Shown here in pieces: positions 24,570 through 32,995 of a stretch of 64,000 nucleotides of DNA. Origin of the DNA: Paenibacillus sp. (GTDB lineage: Bacteria > Bacillota > Bacilli > Paenibacillales > YIM-B00363). The position numbers and the translations under genes are program-made. The stretch is from assembly GCF_031177825.1 (NCBI RefSeq), contig NZ_JAPSKE010000021.1, forward strand, positions 36,984 to 100,983, in the 5' to 3' direction. Under the pieces are notes generated by a model. That model did no database searches. It saw nothing but the letters and a program-made list of their open reading frames with translations, and was not told the DNA's origin. Position 1 is the first letter of the stretch; each line of letters opens with the position of its first letter.

Positions 24570-26300
24570 ATGATCGAAGAAGAGTTGAACCATGTCAGAC
24601 GATTCGCCGCGATGTTGACGGCCGCGGCCGTTCGGCGCCGATTCCCCGATGCGAAGCTGGGAGGTGTCGAGCTGACCGAATCCGGCTTCCATTCCGACTT
24701 CGACGTGCCTCGCCCTTTGACGGAGGTCGACGTCGCGGCGATCGAGGAGGAGATGCATCGCATCGTCGAGGCGGGCGCGGACGTATGGCCTCCGCGCTGC
24801 CGCTCCATCTCTTCCGGCGAAGCGCTGCGGCTGTTCGAGGGCCGTGGCGAGCGGTGGAGGGCCGAATGGGTTCGGGATCACGGCGCCGCGGCGCCGCTCG
24901 TCCGCATCGAATATGGGGAATGCGTCGACGTCTATGCCGGGGAGCTGCGCGAGGCCGCCCCGGAACGCGTCCCGGCGTTCAAGCTGCTGCACGCCGCCGG
25001 CGCCTACTGGCGCGGGGACAGCGCGAACCCCGTGCTGCAGCGCATCTGCGGCGCTGTCTTCGCGGACCGCGCGGAACTCGACGGCCACCTGGCTTGGCAG
25101 GAGGAGGCGCGGCAGCGGGACCATCGCAAGCTCGGCAAGCAGCTGGAGTTGTTTATGTTCGCCGAGGAGGCGCCTGGCATGCCGTTCTACTTGCCGAACG
25201 GCGCGGTCGTCCGGAACGAGCTGGAGGCGTTGTCCCGCGAATTCCTTCGGAAGTACGGGTACGAGGAAGTGCGCACGCCGATGATCATGGATCGCGCCTT
25301 GTGGGAGCAATCCGGACATTGGGAGCATTATCGCGACAATATGTATTTCTCCGAGATGGAGCGGCGCCCCTTGGCGGTGAAGCCGATGAACTGCCCCGGC
25401 CATATGCTGCTCTTCAAGCATAAGCTTCGTTCCTACAAGGAGCTTCCGCTGCGATACGCCGAGTTCGGCCAAGTGCACCGGCACGAATTCAGCGGCGCCT
25501 TGAACGGGTTGCTCCGGGTGCGGACGTTCTGCCAGGACGACGCTCACGTCTTCGCCGCTCCCGGGCAGATCGAATCGGAGATGCTGCGGACGATCGAGCT
25601 CGTGAAGGAGATGTATGCCGTGTTCGGCTTCGAATACGGCTTGGAGCTGTCGACGCGGCCTCGCGATTCGATGGGAAGCGACGAGCAGTGGGCGGCGGCC
25701 GAGACGGCGCTGGAGCGGGTGCTGCGCGCGTCCGGGCTGCCCTTCCGCGTCAATCCGGGCGATGGCGCGTTCTATGGTCCGAAGATCGACTTCCACATCA
25801 AGGACGCCTTGGGGCGGAGCCATCAGTGCGCGACGATCCAACTGGATTTCCTAATGCCGGAGAAATTCGGCCTCGCGTATGTGGACGAACGCAACGAGCG
25901 AAAGGTGCCGATCGTCATCCACCGGGCCGTCTACGGCTCCATCGACCGGTTCTTTGGCATCCTGATCGAGCACTACGCCGGGGCGTTCCCGCTATGGTTG
26001 GCGCCTGTGCAGGCGATCGTCGTGCCGGTCGCCGATCGCCATGCCGACGACGCGCTTCGGATCCGGAATCGTCTGACGGCAGCAGGCATACGAGCGGAGG
26101 CGGACGTGCGAAGCGAAAAGCTGGGGTATAAGGTGAGGGAGGCGCAGCTTCGGAAAATTCCTTATGTCGCGGCGGTCGGAGACCGGGAGATCGCGGACGG
26201 CGTTCTCCAAGTCCGCGAACGGGGGCGGGACGAACAAACGACGCTCGGCGCGGAGGAATGGCTTACGATTCTATCGGAGAAGATCAGGCGTCGCGAATGA
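24570..26300 (+). CDS. thrS: Threonyl-tRNA synthetase lacking TGS domain and editing residues
   Basis: A 576-residue class II synthetase starting at ATG 24570, ten bases after AAGGAG. The catalytic core is complete: KPMNCPGHM with the zinc-binding Cys, QVHRHEFSGALNGLLRVRTFCQDDAH as motif 2 region with the zinc His, HRAVYGSIDRF as motif 3 with the second zinc His, and an anticodon-binding end. The N-terminal TGS domain of the usual 640-residue enzyme is absent. In the editing domain the HxxxH motif reads His8...Phe12, and the family C-R-G-P-H segment reads YAGEL. Mischarged Ser-tRNA clearance is therefore probably lost. Controlled by the two T-boxes. Confidence 0.93.
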   Translation: MIEEELNHVRRFAAMLTAAAVRRRFPDAKLGGVELTESGFHSDFDVPRPLTEVDVAAIEEEMHRIVEAGADVWPPRCRSISSGEALRLFEGRGERWRAEWVRDHGAAAPLVRIEYGECVDVYAGELREAAPERVPAFKLLHAAGAYWRGDSANPVLQRICGAVFADRAELDGHLAWQEEARQRDHRKLGKQLELFMFAEEAPGMPFYLPNGAVVRNELEALSREFLRKYGYEEVRTPMIMDRALWEQSGHWEHYRDNMYFSEMERRPLAVKPMNCPGHMLLFKHKLRSYKELPLRYAEFGQVHRHEFSGALNGLLRVRTFCQDDAHVFAAPGQIESEMLRTIELVKEMYAVFGFEYGLELSTRPRDSMGSDEQWAAAETALERVLRASGLPFRVNPGDGAFYGPKIDFHIKDALGRSHQCATIQLDFLMPEKFGLAYVDERNERKVPIVIHRAVYGSIDRFFGILIEHYAGAFPLWLAPVQAIVVPVADRHADDALRIRNRLTAAGIRAEADVRSEKLGYKVREAQLRKIPYVAAVGDREIADGVLQVRERGRDEQTTLGAEEWLTILSEKIRRRE

Positions 26301-26360
26301 TCTTGACGAAGGCGCGACTTCCGACTACGATGTTAGGAAAACTTTGGCAGGTGGCCGCGA

Positions 26361-26933
26361 ATGAAGATGGCGTTCGTTCTGTTCGACAAGATGACTTTGT
26401 TGGATTTCTCGGGGTTTTGCGAAGCGGTGACTTGGCTGCGGATGTTGAACGCGTTCGACGATGTAACTTGGGAGTTCTGCGCCGATCGGGAGCAGGTGAC
26501 GGACGACCGGGGGTTGACGTTGCGCGCCGGCCGCGTCTCTCCGAACTTGTCGGCGTATGACCTCGTGTTTATTCCGGGCGGCCTGTCCACGCGTCAGCTC
26601 CGGTACGACGCCGAGTTTCTGGATTGGATTCGGACGGCGAAGGACGTTCCCTATAAGGTGTCTGTCTGTACCGGAGCGCTCATCTGGGGAGCCGCTGGAT
26701 TTCTGGAAGGCAAGCGCGCAACGACGAATCCGTCCGCTTACGAGCTGCTTGAGCCGTACTGCGCGGAAGTGGCGAAGGCGCGGTTCGTCAGAGACGGGAA
26801 CGTCTTTACGGGCGGCGGCGTGTCGGCTTCGATCGACCTTGGGCTGTATGTCGTCGAATCGCTCGCGGGTCCCGACATCGCGAAGCAGGCGCAGGCGAAG
26901 CTGGACTATCCGTACTACACGCTGCAGACGTAG
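26361..26933 (+). CDS. DJ-1/PfpI-family protein
   Basis: A 190-residue cytosolic protein. It has the PfpI/DJ-1 fold with the nucleophile Cys103 in SVCTGALIWGAAGFLEGKRATTN (split), preceded by FIPGG. The FDKMTLLDFSGFCEAV start and GGGVSASIDLGLYVVESL end match the amidotransferase-like ThiJ/AraC-sensor subgroup. Members include chaperones, isonitrile hydratases and glyoxalases; which applies is unclear. A hairpin terminator follows at 26943. It lies 60 bases after thrS and may share its transcript. Confidence 0.88.
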   Translation: MKMAFVLFDKMTLLDFSGFCEAVTWLRMLNAFDDVTWEFCADREQVTDDRGLTLRAGRVSPNLSAYDLVFIPGGLSTRQLRYDAEFLDWIRTAKDVPYKVSVCTGALIWGAAGFLEGKRATTNPSAYELLEPYCAEVAKARFVRDGNVFTGGGVSASIDLGLYVVESLAGPDIAKQAQAKLDYPYYTLQT

Positions 26934-26942
26934 GAGCGTTGC

Positions 26943-26967
26943 AGTCGGAGAAACTCCGACTATTTTT
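26943..26967 (+). terminator. Terminator of the DJ-1/PfpI gene
   Basis: AGTCGGAG (26943-26950) pairs with CTCCGACT (26954-26961), followed by ATTTTT. Confidence 0.8.
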
Positions 26968-26980
26968 GAAAGGGAAAACC

Positions 26981-27013
26981 AAGGAGCGTCAGGCATTTCG
27001 CCTGACGCTCCTT
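26981..27013 (-). terminator. Terminator of the small exported-peptide gene
   Basis: A 14-base perfect stem (26981-26994 with 27000-27013) lies five bases after the -1-frame stop at 27019 on the minus strand, with TTTT downstream. Its place marks the real end of that gene. Confidence 0.75.
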
Positions 27014-27018
27014 GGGAT

Positions 27019-27158
27019 TCAGCGGTCTTTATGGTGGCCGAGACCCTTTCCGTTTTCATGCCCTTTGCCGCATTCGTTACGCTCGCAGGTCCCGCCGCTC
27101 CCGTAAGCAGGAGCGCGCCGACGAGCAGCGCCTGAATCCATCCTTTTCGCTTGGACAT
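27019..27158 (-). pseudogene. Small exported peptide gene needing a -1 frameshift
   Basis: ATG 27158 follows a perfect GAAGGAGG ribosome site. The first 30 residues are a signal peptide (positive start, hydrophobic core, then GPASVTNAA). In the starting frame translation would run on through the terminator into the next gene. In the -1 frame the peptide ends in GHENGKGLGHHKDR at a TGA just before the terminator, giving a 46-residue product. The frames meet at A_AAG_GGC (27066 to 27060), a textbook -1 slippery heptamer. This may be programmed, or one base may be missing from the AAAGGG run. No family is recognised. Confidence 0.6.
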
Positions 27159-27396
27159 CCCATTCTGCCTCCTTCATCGATCGACGCCGCATGGGCGCCG
27201 TGAGTACATGCGTTCCGCCGCATAAGCGATAGCGAAGACAGCATACCATTTCCGGCCGGGCGCTAGAATGAGGGAAACCCGATGAATTGGGTAGAAATCC
27301 GGATAACTCGATCCTCGAAACAGGGCTGTGGCGGAAATTTCCTGAGGAGGGTACTATAGGGTAAGAAGTGAAGGTTTAGGGAGGGGGCGATTCCGA

Positions 27397-27966
27397 TTGA
27401 AGTTGATATTGGCGCTATTTCTATTGCTTTCCGGATGCTTGCAAAGCCCGGGAGAGCGCGACGCTCAGGATCCGGATAAGCCGCCGGGCGAACGGCCGGC
27501 CTCCGCCGCGGAGACGAAGGAGGGCGATTTCGTCTACCGCCTCGTGAGCGAGCAAGGTACATACGATGACGGGAAGGACGTCCGTTTGTATGCGGAGCTC
27601 ATTTTTACGGGGCCGGAGGAGTCGGTTACGATCTATCACGCGGCGTCTCCGTTTTATTTTCCGATTCGCGAGACGACGAGAGGGTACGATATCGGATTCA
27701 TGATGAACCAACCCTTGCTGCATACGGAGCTTCGCCGGCACGTGCCGCTTCGCGAGACGTACGTGAAGAGCGGCGGATTCAGCGAACAAGACGAACGGGA
27801 GTACGTCGAGTTTATGAAACGATTTTGGAAGGAAGGGTTTCCCGAAGGAGAGTACGTCGCGAACGGATACGCGGATTTCTTCGTCGGGAACGGCCCGGAC
27901 GATGCGAACAAGATCGATTATCGGATCGGGGCGGCGGTCTCGTTTTCCGTAAAAGGGGTTCGTTAG
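27397..27966 (+). CDS. Putative lipoprotein
   Basis: A 189-residue protein starting at TTG 27397, nine bases after GGGAGGGGG. Residues 1-14 end in LLLSGC, a lipobox, so it should be lipid-anchored outside the membrane. A polar linker leads to a domain with beta-rich character (FVYRLVSEQGTYDDGKDVRLYAELIFTG in two parts), resembling intracellular proteinase inhibitor or BsuPI-like folds. The gene ends two bases before the next start, so it is co-transcribed with the GH114-like gene. No clear function. Confidence 0.7.
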   Translation: MKLILALFLLLSGCLQSPGERDAQDPDKPPGERPASAAETKEGDFVYRLVSEQGTYDDGKDVRLYAELIFTGPEESVTIYHAASPFYFPIRETTRGYDIGFMMNQPLLHTELRRHVPLRETYVKSGGFSEQDEREYVEFMKRFWKEGFPEGEYVANGYADFFVGNGPDDANKIDYRIGAAVSFSVKGVR

Positions 27967-27968
27967 GG

Positions 27969-29585
27969 ATGAAAAGAGCACTCATTACGCTGCTTACGCT
28001 CGCTTGTCTATTCCCGCCCGCCCTCGCGGTCGCGGCCGAACGTACGGAGGAGACTAAGCCGTGGATCGATCGATATATGATCTACTACGGAAAGCTGGAC
28101 GCGAAGACGATCGAGACGGCGAAGTCATACGAACTCGTCGTGCTTCACCCGCATAACGCGAATTTGACTCGCGAGCAAGTGAAAGCGATCCAAGCCGGGA
28201 ACAACCCGAAGGATGCCGCGGACGATGTCATCGTGTTGGGCTATATTTCCGTAGGGGAAGATTCCCGAACGTACGGACTGACGAGCGATCAGATGACAAA
28301 GGACCGGAGATTCGTCGGGGACGGCACAGGGCCGCGCGTGGATCCGAGGGGGCCGCACCCGAACGGCTCGAACAGTCTAGAAGGCATCGACCCGCGCGGC
28401 GACGCTTCGCCGGGCGGCGCCGGCTTCGCGTCGTACTACTTGGATGACAACGACCGGGACGGGCAACCGGATCGGAACCGATACTTCGACGTCGCCTTCG
28501 TGAATGTCGGGGACCCCGTTTGGTTCGACCTGCTGAATCGAATGAAGCTGGATACCGACGGAATCGCAGGGTTCGGCGAGCTGCTCACGGAAACCTATGG
28601 CCGAGGATTGGGACTTAACGGCGTATTTTTGGATACGGTGGACACGGCCGCTCCCAATTCGTATACGGACAAGAACAGCGGCAACCAAACCGAGTTCGAA
28701 TGGACGGCGCCCGGCTATGCGGACTTTCTTGAACGGTTGCGGGACGCGTATCCGGACAAATACGTGATGCAAAACCGTGGACTGTTTTACTTCGATCCCC
28801 GACTGCCGCATTACGATTTCAATCCCGGAGAGGCCGTCGACTTCGTACTGTTCGAGAGCTACCGCATGAACTCGAGCGATCAGGAGACGTTCAACGCTAA
28901 CTTCGCGGCGGACAACAAATTCAACATCATGCCGAAGCTCATGGCGGAAGCGAATCGTCCGGGCGGCTTCCAGGCGTTGTCGCTCGGTTATGCCGAAGGT
29001 CCTTCGAAAGAGATGAAGGAAGAAACGTTAACGGGACAGTCGACGCTCGGCATTGACCTTCTGAAGCAGGATATCGTCGAAGCGGAGCAGGTCGCGGGTT
29101 TTCGTCATTACATTACGAATGCCTATTTGACCGTCGCGAATTCGTTCGTCGCGGAACGCGGGTCTTTGAAGGACGCGGCGCCGCCGGCATGGTCGAGCGT
29201 ATACAACGACTCGCCTGTCTGGCCGCCGAAGAGCGTCGCCCCGCGCGTCGGCATTCAGGAAGCTGTCGCGTTGCCGCAAGGCGTGAAGGTGCGTTGGGAT
29301 ATCGCGTTGGATTTGCACCCGGTGACGTACACGTTGTACTATCAGGAGTCGCCTTTCGACTTTGCGAAAGATCCGAATTTGACGAAAGCGAAAAGGTTGA
29401 CTTTGACGCCGTCGGTCGCCGAGGGCTACGGAAAAGGGGATGCGAAGGCGTATCCGTATGAGGCGACCGTTCGGGGGTTGAAGCCGGGGACGACGTACTA
29501 TTTCGCGATCCGCGCGAAGGACGCGTCCGCGGCGGCGAACGAGGAGAAGAACGACGTAGTGCTCAAGGTACAGACGATGAAGTAG
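27969..29585 (+). CDS. Secreted GH114-like (TM1410-type) glycoside hydrolase with FN3 domain
   Basis: A 538-residue protein starting at ATG 27969. Residues 1-24 form a signal peptide. The catalytic region resembles GH114/TM1410 barrels: YMIYYGKLD, LVVLHPHNANL, VLGYISVGEDS, FASYYLDDNDRDG, LNGVFLDTVDTAAP and FVLFESYRMNS, where the acidic residues are likely catalytic. The last 110 residues form a fibronectin-III-like unit (VRWDIALDLHPVTYTLYY, GLKPGTTYYFAIRAKD). Related enzymes cleave polygalactosamine or act in exopolysaccharide matrices. Coupled to the lipoprotein gene upstream. Confidence 0.85.
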   Translation: MKRALITLLTLACLFPPALAVAAERTEETKPWIDRYMIYYGKLDAKTIETAKSYELVVLHPHNANLTREQVKAIQAGNNPKDAADDVIVLGYISVGEDSRTYGLTSDQMTKDRRFVGDGTGPRVDPRGPHPNGSNSLEGIDPRGDASPGGAGFASYYLDDNDRDGQPDRNRYFDVAFVNVGDPVWFDLLNRMKLDTDGIAGFGELLTETYGRGLGLNGVFLDTVDTAAPNSYTDKNSGNQTEFEWTAPGYADFLERLRDAYPDKYVMQNRGLFYFDPRLPHYDFNPGEAVDFVLFESYRMNSSDQETFNANFAADNKFNIMPKLMAEANRPGGFQALSLGYAEGPSKEMKEETLTGQSTLGIDLLKQDIVEAEQVAGFRHYITNAYLTVANSFVAERGSLKDAAPPAWSSVYNDSPVWPPKSVAPRVGIQEAVALPQGVKVRWDIALDLHPVTYTLYYQESPFDFAKDPNLTKAKRLTLTPSVAEGYGKGDAKAYPYEATVRGLKPGTTYYFAIRAKDASAAANEEKNDVVLKVQTMK

Positions 29586-29598
29586 GAGGGTTCGGAAT

Positions 29599-30339
29599 AT
29601 GATGCGCGATCTCGACGCCGATCACCGTCCTTGGCCGCCGCCGCGGCGCCCGTGGGTCATGAAACAAACGTGGGACAGGCTGCTGTTCGCGCATTGGCCG
29701 GTTCGGCCGGACGAACTCCGCGGCCTGATTCCCGCGGAGCTGACGCTGGACACGTTCGACGGCGCCGCTTGGGTCGCGGTCGTGCCGTTCGGCATGAGCG
29801 GCATTCGTCTCCGGGGGCTGCCGCCCATTCCGGGAACGGCGGCGTTCCCCGAAATCAACGTGCGCACCTATGTAACGCATCAAGGAAAGCCGGGCGTCTA
29901 TTTCTTCAGCTTGGACGCGACGAATCCGCTGGCGGTCGCGTCGGCGCGGCTGTTTTTCCATTTGCCTTACGTTCGAGCGGACATGTCGATCGCTTCGATC
30001 GCCGACGGCGCCGTCGATTACCGCAGCCGCCGTACGCACCGGAAGGCGGCGCCGGCCGAATTCGCCGGCCGGTACGCGCCGATTTCCGAGCCGTTCCGAG
30101 CCGCAGCCGGTAGTTTGGAATCGTGGCTCACAGAGCGTTACGCCTTATATATCGTGCGTCGAGGCGGCGTCTACCGAGGCGATATCCACCACGAACCGTG
30201 GCCGCTGCAGCTCGCGCAAGCCGACATCCGAAGCAATACGATGGCCGCGGCTGCGGGAATCGCGCTCCCCGAAGAGCCGCCGCTGCTGCACTACGCGCAT
30301 CGGCTCGACGTGTTGTTCTGGACGTTGGAGAAGGGATAA
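29599..30339 (+). CDS. DUF2071 (YqjF-like) protein
   Basis: A 246-residue cytosolic protein starting at ATG 29599 after GGAGGG. It matches the YqjF/DUF2071 family throughout: MKQTWDRLLFAHWPVRPDELRGLIP, WVAVVPFGMSGIRLRG, EINVRTYVTHQGKPGVYFFSLDA (split over strands) and LTERYALYIVRRGGVYRGDIHHEPWPLQ. The fold resembles acetoacetate decarboxylase; activity is unknown. It is 13 bases downstream of the GH114-like gene on the same strand and convergent with the WYL regulator. Confidence 0.88.
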   Translation: MMRDLDADHRPWPPPRRPWVMKQTWDRLLFAHWPVRPDELRGLIPAELTLDTFDGAAWVAVVPFGMSGIRLRGLPPIPGTAAFPEINVRTYVTHQGKPGVYFFSLDATNPLAVASARLFFHLPYVRADMSIASIADGAVDYRSRRTHRKAAPAEFAGRYAPISEPFRAAAGSLESWLTERYALYIVRRGGVYRGDIHHEPWPLQLAQADIRSNTMAAAAGIALPEEPPLLHYAHRLDVLFWTLEKG

Positions 30340-30353
30340 CCGCGTCGTTTTTT

Positions 30354-31304
30354 CTATAGATACTGTTGTTGAAGCTGTCGAAGCCGGTCTCGGATGTCGT
30401 CCACGAGTTCGACCGGCTCTATGACCTCGGCATCCGTCCCCATGCTTAGGAAGAGGCAAGCGAAGTAGGAAAGATCTTGCTTCGGAATCCGACCGGCATA
30501 GCTGCCGGACCCGTCCTCGTTCACCTGGATGCCGTCGGCCATCCATTCCTCCGCCACGGCGCGGCGCACGCCGTTCCTCGTCAATCGCACCTCAAGCGTC
30601 ACCCATTGGAAAAAGAGATCCGACGCATGTTGCCGCCAGTCGCCCAAGTGAACGTCGGCAGACGGCTCGTCCGACGGCGAGCCCTCGTCCGGCTTCGCCT
30701 CGAGAATCCGATCCGCCCGAAACAAGCGATAGTCTTCCCGGAGACGGCAATACGCCGGGCAGTACCAGAAGCCGTTCTCCGCGTAGACGCCGACCGGGTG
30801 GATCGTTCGCTCCTGCGCGCCTTCCTTCGAATCGTATAGGATCCTCAGTGGCTGTCTCGCAATGGAAGCCGACAGCAGCAACTTCAGATGAGGCGAGCCG
30901 ACCGGCCGCTTCGGAATCTTGAACGCGATGCGTTGCCGCATGCTATCGATGCGCTGCTTGGCGTCCGCCGGCATGAAGGAGTAGAACTTCGCCAACGCCG
31001 TCCGCGTTTCTGTTTCGAACGGCAGCTCTCCGAGCTGCTGCAGCGACTCGTAAGCGAGAAACATCGCGGCGGCCTCCTCTTCGGTGAAGGCGATCGGCGG
31101 GAGCAGACGTTCCTTGACGAGCCGATACCCGCCATGCGGTCCTACCTCCGAATACAGCGGCACTCCGATCGCCTCGAGCTCTTGCAAGTCCCTTAGGATC
31201 GTCCGCTTCGAAACGCCGAACGCTTCCGCCAATTCCCCGGCCGTAAAGCGCCGCCGCCGGTTGATTTCCACGAGCAATTCCATCAATCGTTGCGATCTCG
31301 TCAT
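30354..31304 (-). CDS. HTH-WYL (YafY-type) transcriptional regulator
   Basis: A 316-residue protein. Residues 1-60 form a winged HTH_11 domain (QRLMELLVEINRRRRFTAGELAEAFGVSKRTILRDLQELEAIG in consecutive parts). The WYL domain at residues 140-230 begins LLLSASIARQPLRILYDS and continues HPVGVYAENGFWYCPAYCRLREDYRLFRADRI; the WYL triad reads W-Y-C here, as often happens. The last 80 residues are the WCX extension. Such regulators sense ligands through WYL. It is divergent from the DinB gene, its possible target. Confidence 0.9.
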   Translation of the reverse strand: MTRSQRLMELLVEINRRRRFTAGELAEAFGVSKRTILRDLQELEAIGVPLYSEVGPHGGYRLVKERLLPPIAFTEEEAAAMFLAYESLQQLGELPFETETRTALAKFYSFMPADAKQRIDSMRQRIAFKIPKRPVGSPHLKLLLSASIARQPLRILYDSKEGAQERTIHPVGVYAENGFWYCPAYCRLREDYRLFRADRILEAKPDEGSPSDEPSADVHLGDWRQHASDLFFQWVTLEVRLTRNGVRRAVAEEWMADGIQVNEDGSGSYAGRIPKQDLSYFACLFLSMGTDAEVIEPVELVDDIRDRLRQLQQQYL

Positions 31305-31348
31305 ATGATTTTCCGTCCATTCGAATAATGGTGAAGAGAATTGTCACT

Positions 31349-31377
31349 ATTATATGATACTTTGGTTCATGAGCAAA
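31349..31377 (-). promoter_or_regulatory. Promoter of the WYL regulator
   Basis: On the minus strand TTTGCT (31377-31372) and TATAAT (31354-31349) are 17 bases apart, in the shared gap with the DinB gene. Confidence 0.6.
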
Positions 31378-31410
31378 CCATGCCAATCGATGACGAAGGA
31401 GTGTTCGTAG

Positions 31411-31908
31411 ATGACGAACGGAGTAACGCGAATGAAGGAGCAGTTGTTCGAGGAGTTTGAGCTGGGGATGCGGACGGCCTGGCGGTTGATCGGGCGCATC
31501 CGGCCGGAGCAATGGTCGTACCGTCCGGCGGACAACATGCGCTCGCTGCAGGAGTTGGTGCACCATATCGCTTCGATGCCGGAAGTGGATGTCATGATCG
31601 CGAAGGAGGCGACCGAAGACGAGGTTCGCGCGGCGGAGAAGACGTATGCGCGATTGGAGAGCGACGCGGACGCGTTGACGGCGGCGATGGGTCGAGGATT
31701 CGAGTCGTTGAAGAAGCATTACGGCGTCATGTCGGACGAGGAGTTTCTGCATCGAGCGACGACGCCGTATTACGTGAATCATCCGACGCTCCAGTCGAGG
31801 TGGCTGCTCGAGACGGTCACGCATCTGTTCCATCACCGGTCGCAGCTGTTCCAATACGTGAAGGCGCTCGGGCATGATGTAACGATGATGGATTTATACG
31901 TCTTGTAG
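31411..31908 (+). CDS. DinB-family protein
   Basis: A 165-residue helical protein starting at ATG 31411 after AAGGAGTG. The three metal histidines of DinB/YfiT bundles are present: His in LQELVHHIASMP and two in VTHLFHHRSQLFQYVKALG. DinB proteins are putative metal-dependent thiol or bacillithiol-linked transferases. It is divergent from the WYL regulator with a 106-base shared control region, so regulation by it is plausible. Confidence 0.88.
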   Translation: MTNGVTRMKEQLFEEFELGMRTAWRLIGRIRPEQWSYRPADNMRSLQELVHHIASMPEVDVMIAKEATEDEVRAAEKTYARLESDADALTAAMGRGFESLKKHYGVMSDEEFLHRATTPYYVNHPTLQSRWLLETVTHLFHHRSQLFQYVKALGHDVTMMDLYVL

Positions 31909-31987
31909 ATCGCCATCTCTTGATTCCCGACATTCCTCCATAGTATCATCCCAAGAAAGCGGTTGGGAACGAATGGAGGGGCGTCCA

Positions 31988-32473
31988 ATGGATTTCGAGT
32001 TTCTTGAGGGCTTCGACCGCATTCGCGGCGAAGAGATCGATCTCTCCATCGCATTCAAAGCGCCCGGGATGGGAGAGATGGGAATCGTCCCGTCCTACAT
32101 TTACGATATCGTGCTGCACGGGACGTACGAGGTCGTCGGGAGAATCGACGTTCGCATCGGGATGAACCGGAATTTGTATTATGGGGGCCATATCGGTTAT
32201 TCCGTGGAGGAAGCCTATCGCGGGAGAGGCTTCGCGGCGAAAGCGTGTCGACTCATTCAGCGCGTCGCGGTCGCGCACGGCATGCGGACGGCGATGATTA
32301 CTTGCAACCCGGAGAACGCCGCCTCGAGGAAAACATGCGAAAATGTCGGCGCGGTGCTGCTCGAGATCGTCGATCTCCCGCCCGACAACGATATGTACCG
32401 AGAAGGCGAGCGGCGCAAGTGCATCTACGAATGGAAGCTGGAAGATGGTAACCGCGGGAGCGGCGAACGTTAA
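31988..32473 (+). CDS. GNAT-family N-acetyltransferase
   Basis: A 161-residue protein. ATG 31988 is chosen because GGAGGGG lies seven bases upstream; ATG 31973 sits before that site. The acetyl-CoA binding motif A reads HIGYSVEEAYRGRGFAAKACRLIQRVA, with R-G-R-G-F-A pyrophosphate loop, and NPENAASRKTCENVGAVLLE is the late GNAT helix-strand. The layout fits the YkwB/ RimJ-like subgroup. Substrate unknown. Appears to be a single gene. Confidence 0.88.
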   Translation: MDFEFLEGFDRIRGEEIDLSIAFKAPGMGEMGIVPSYIYDIVLHGTYEVVGRIDVRIGMNRNLYYGGHIGYSVEEAYRGRGFAAKACRLIQRVAVAHGMRTAMITCNPENAASRKTCENVGAVLLEIVDLPPDNDMYREGERRKCIYEWKLEDGNRGSGER

Positions 32474-32576
32474 TAGAAATACCATGCCTCGATCATCGTT
32501 TCTTTACATTTGCCTGTTACCATGAACTTAGAAAAACCAAATCTTAGCGAAATTCTCGAAGAGGGAGTGTTGCTCG

Positions 32577-32918
32577 ATGAATGGTTTTCCGATCATGGTC
32601 GCGGTTGCGATCGCCGTGCTCATTGGCGTATGGTATTGGACGAAGAAGCGGTCCTGGAAGACGGTATACAAGCGGATGGAGTTGACGGAGCAGGCGTCGG
32701 ATCAATACGCGCTGTTGCAGGAGGAAGGCATTCGATGCCGCATCCGAAGCGTGCCGATCCGCACGAATATGAACGCGGGCGCCGTCGCGCAAGGGGGGCT
32801 CGAAGCGGTCGAGATGATGACGGTCGTCGAGGTCCACCGGAGCGACGTCGAGCAGGCGAAGCGGTTGTTGGAAGAGCGGGTACAGGGCCAATACGAGTTT
32901 ATTTTCGAAGCATCGTAA
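32577..32918 (+). CDS. Small membrane-anchored protein with DUF2007-like domain
   Basis: A 113-residue protein starting at ATG 32577 after GAGGGAG. Residues 5-21 form one membrane segment. The rest has the short alpha-beta pattern of DUF2007-type signal-transducing proteins: EQASDQYALLQEEGIRCRIRSV, then TVVEVHRSDVEQAKRLLEE. Here the domain carries a membrane anchor, so it probably faces the cytoplasm near the membrane. Function unknown. A terminator follows. Confidence 0.7.
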   Translation: MNGFPIMVAVAIAVLIGVWYWTKKRSWKTVYKRMELTEQASDQYALLQEEGIRCRIRSVPIRTNMNAGAVAQGGLEAVEMMTVVEVHRSDVEQAKRLLEERVQGQYEFIFEAS

Positions 32919-32921
32919 AGA

Positions 32922-32951
32922 AATCCCCGGCACAGACGTGTCGGGGATTTT
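32922..32951 (+). terminator. Rho-independent terminator
   Basis: AATCCCCGGCAC (32922-32933) pairs with GTGTCGGGGATT (32938-32949) with one G-U pair, followed by TT. Confidence 0.75.
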
Positions 32952-32995
32952 GCGTTCTGGTACAATAGGATAAATTCGGAAAATGGGGTGGCCGC

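Noticed and set aside
24236..25423. 395-codon frame across the T-box leaders and thrS
   Set aside because: It runs through both terminators and out of frame with thrS; Arg-rich shadow sequence.
24384..25841. 485-codon minus-strand frame
   Set aside because: It is antisense to thrS without a ribosome site or motifs.
26325..27018. Extension of the small exported-peptide frame to 277 codons
   Set aside because: The extension passes a strong terminator and is antisense to the DJ-1 gene; the codon pattern is lost after 27060.
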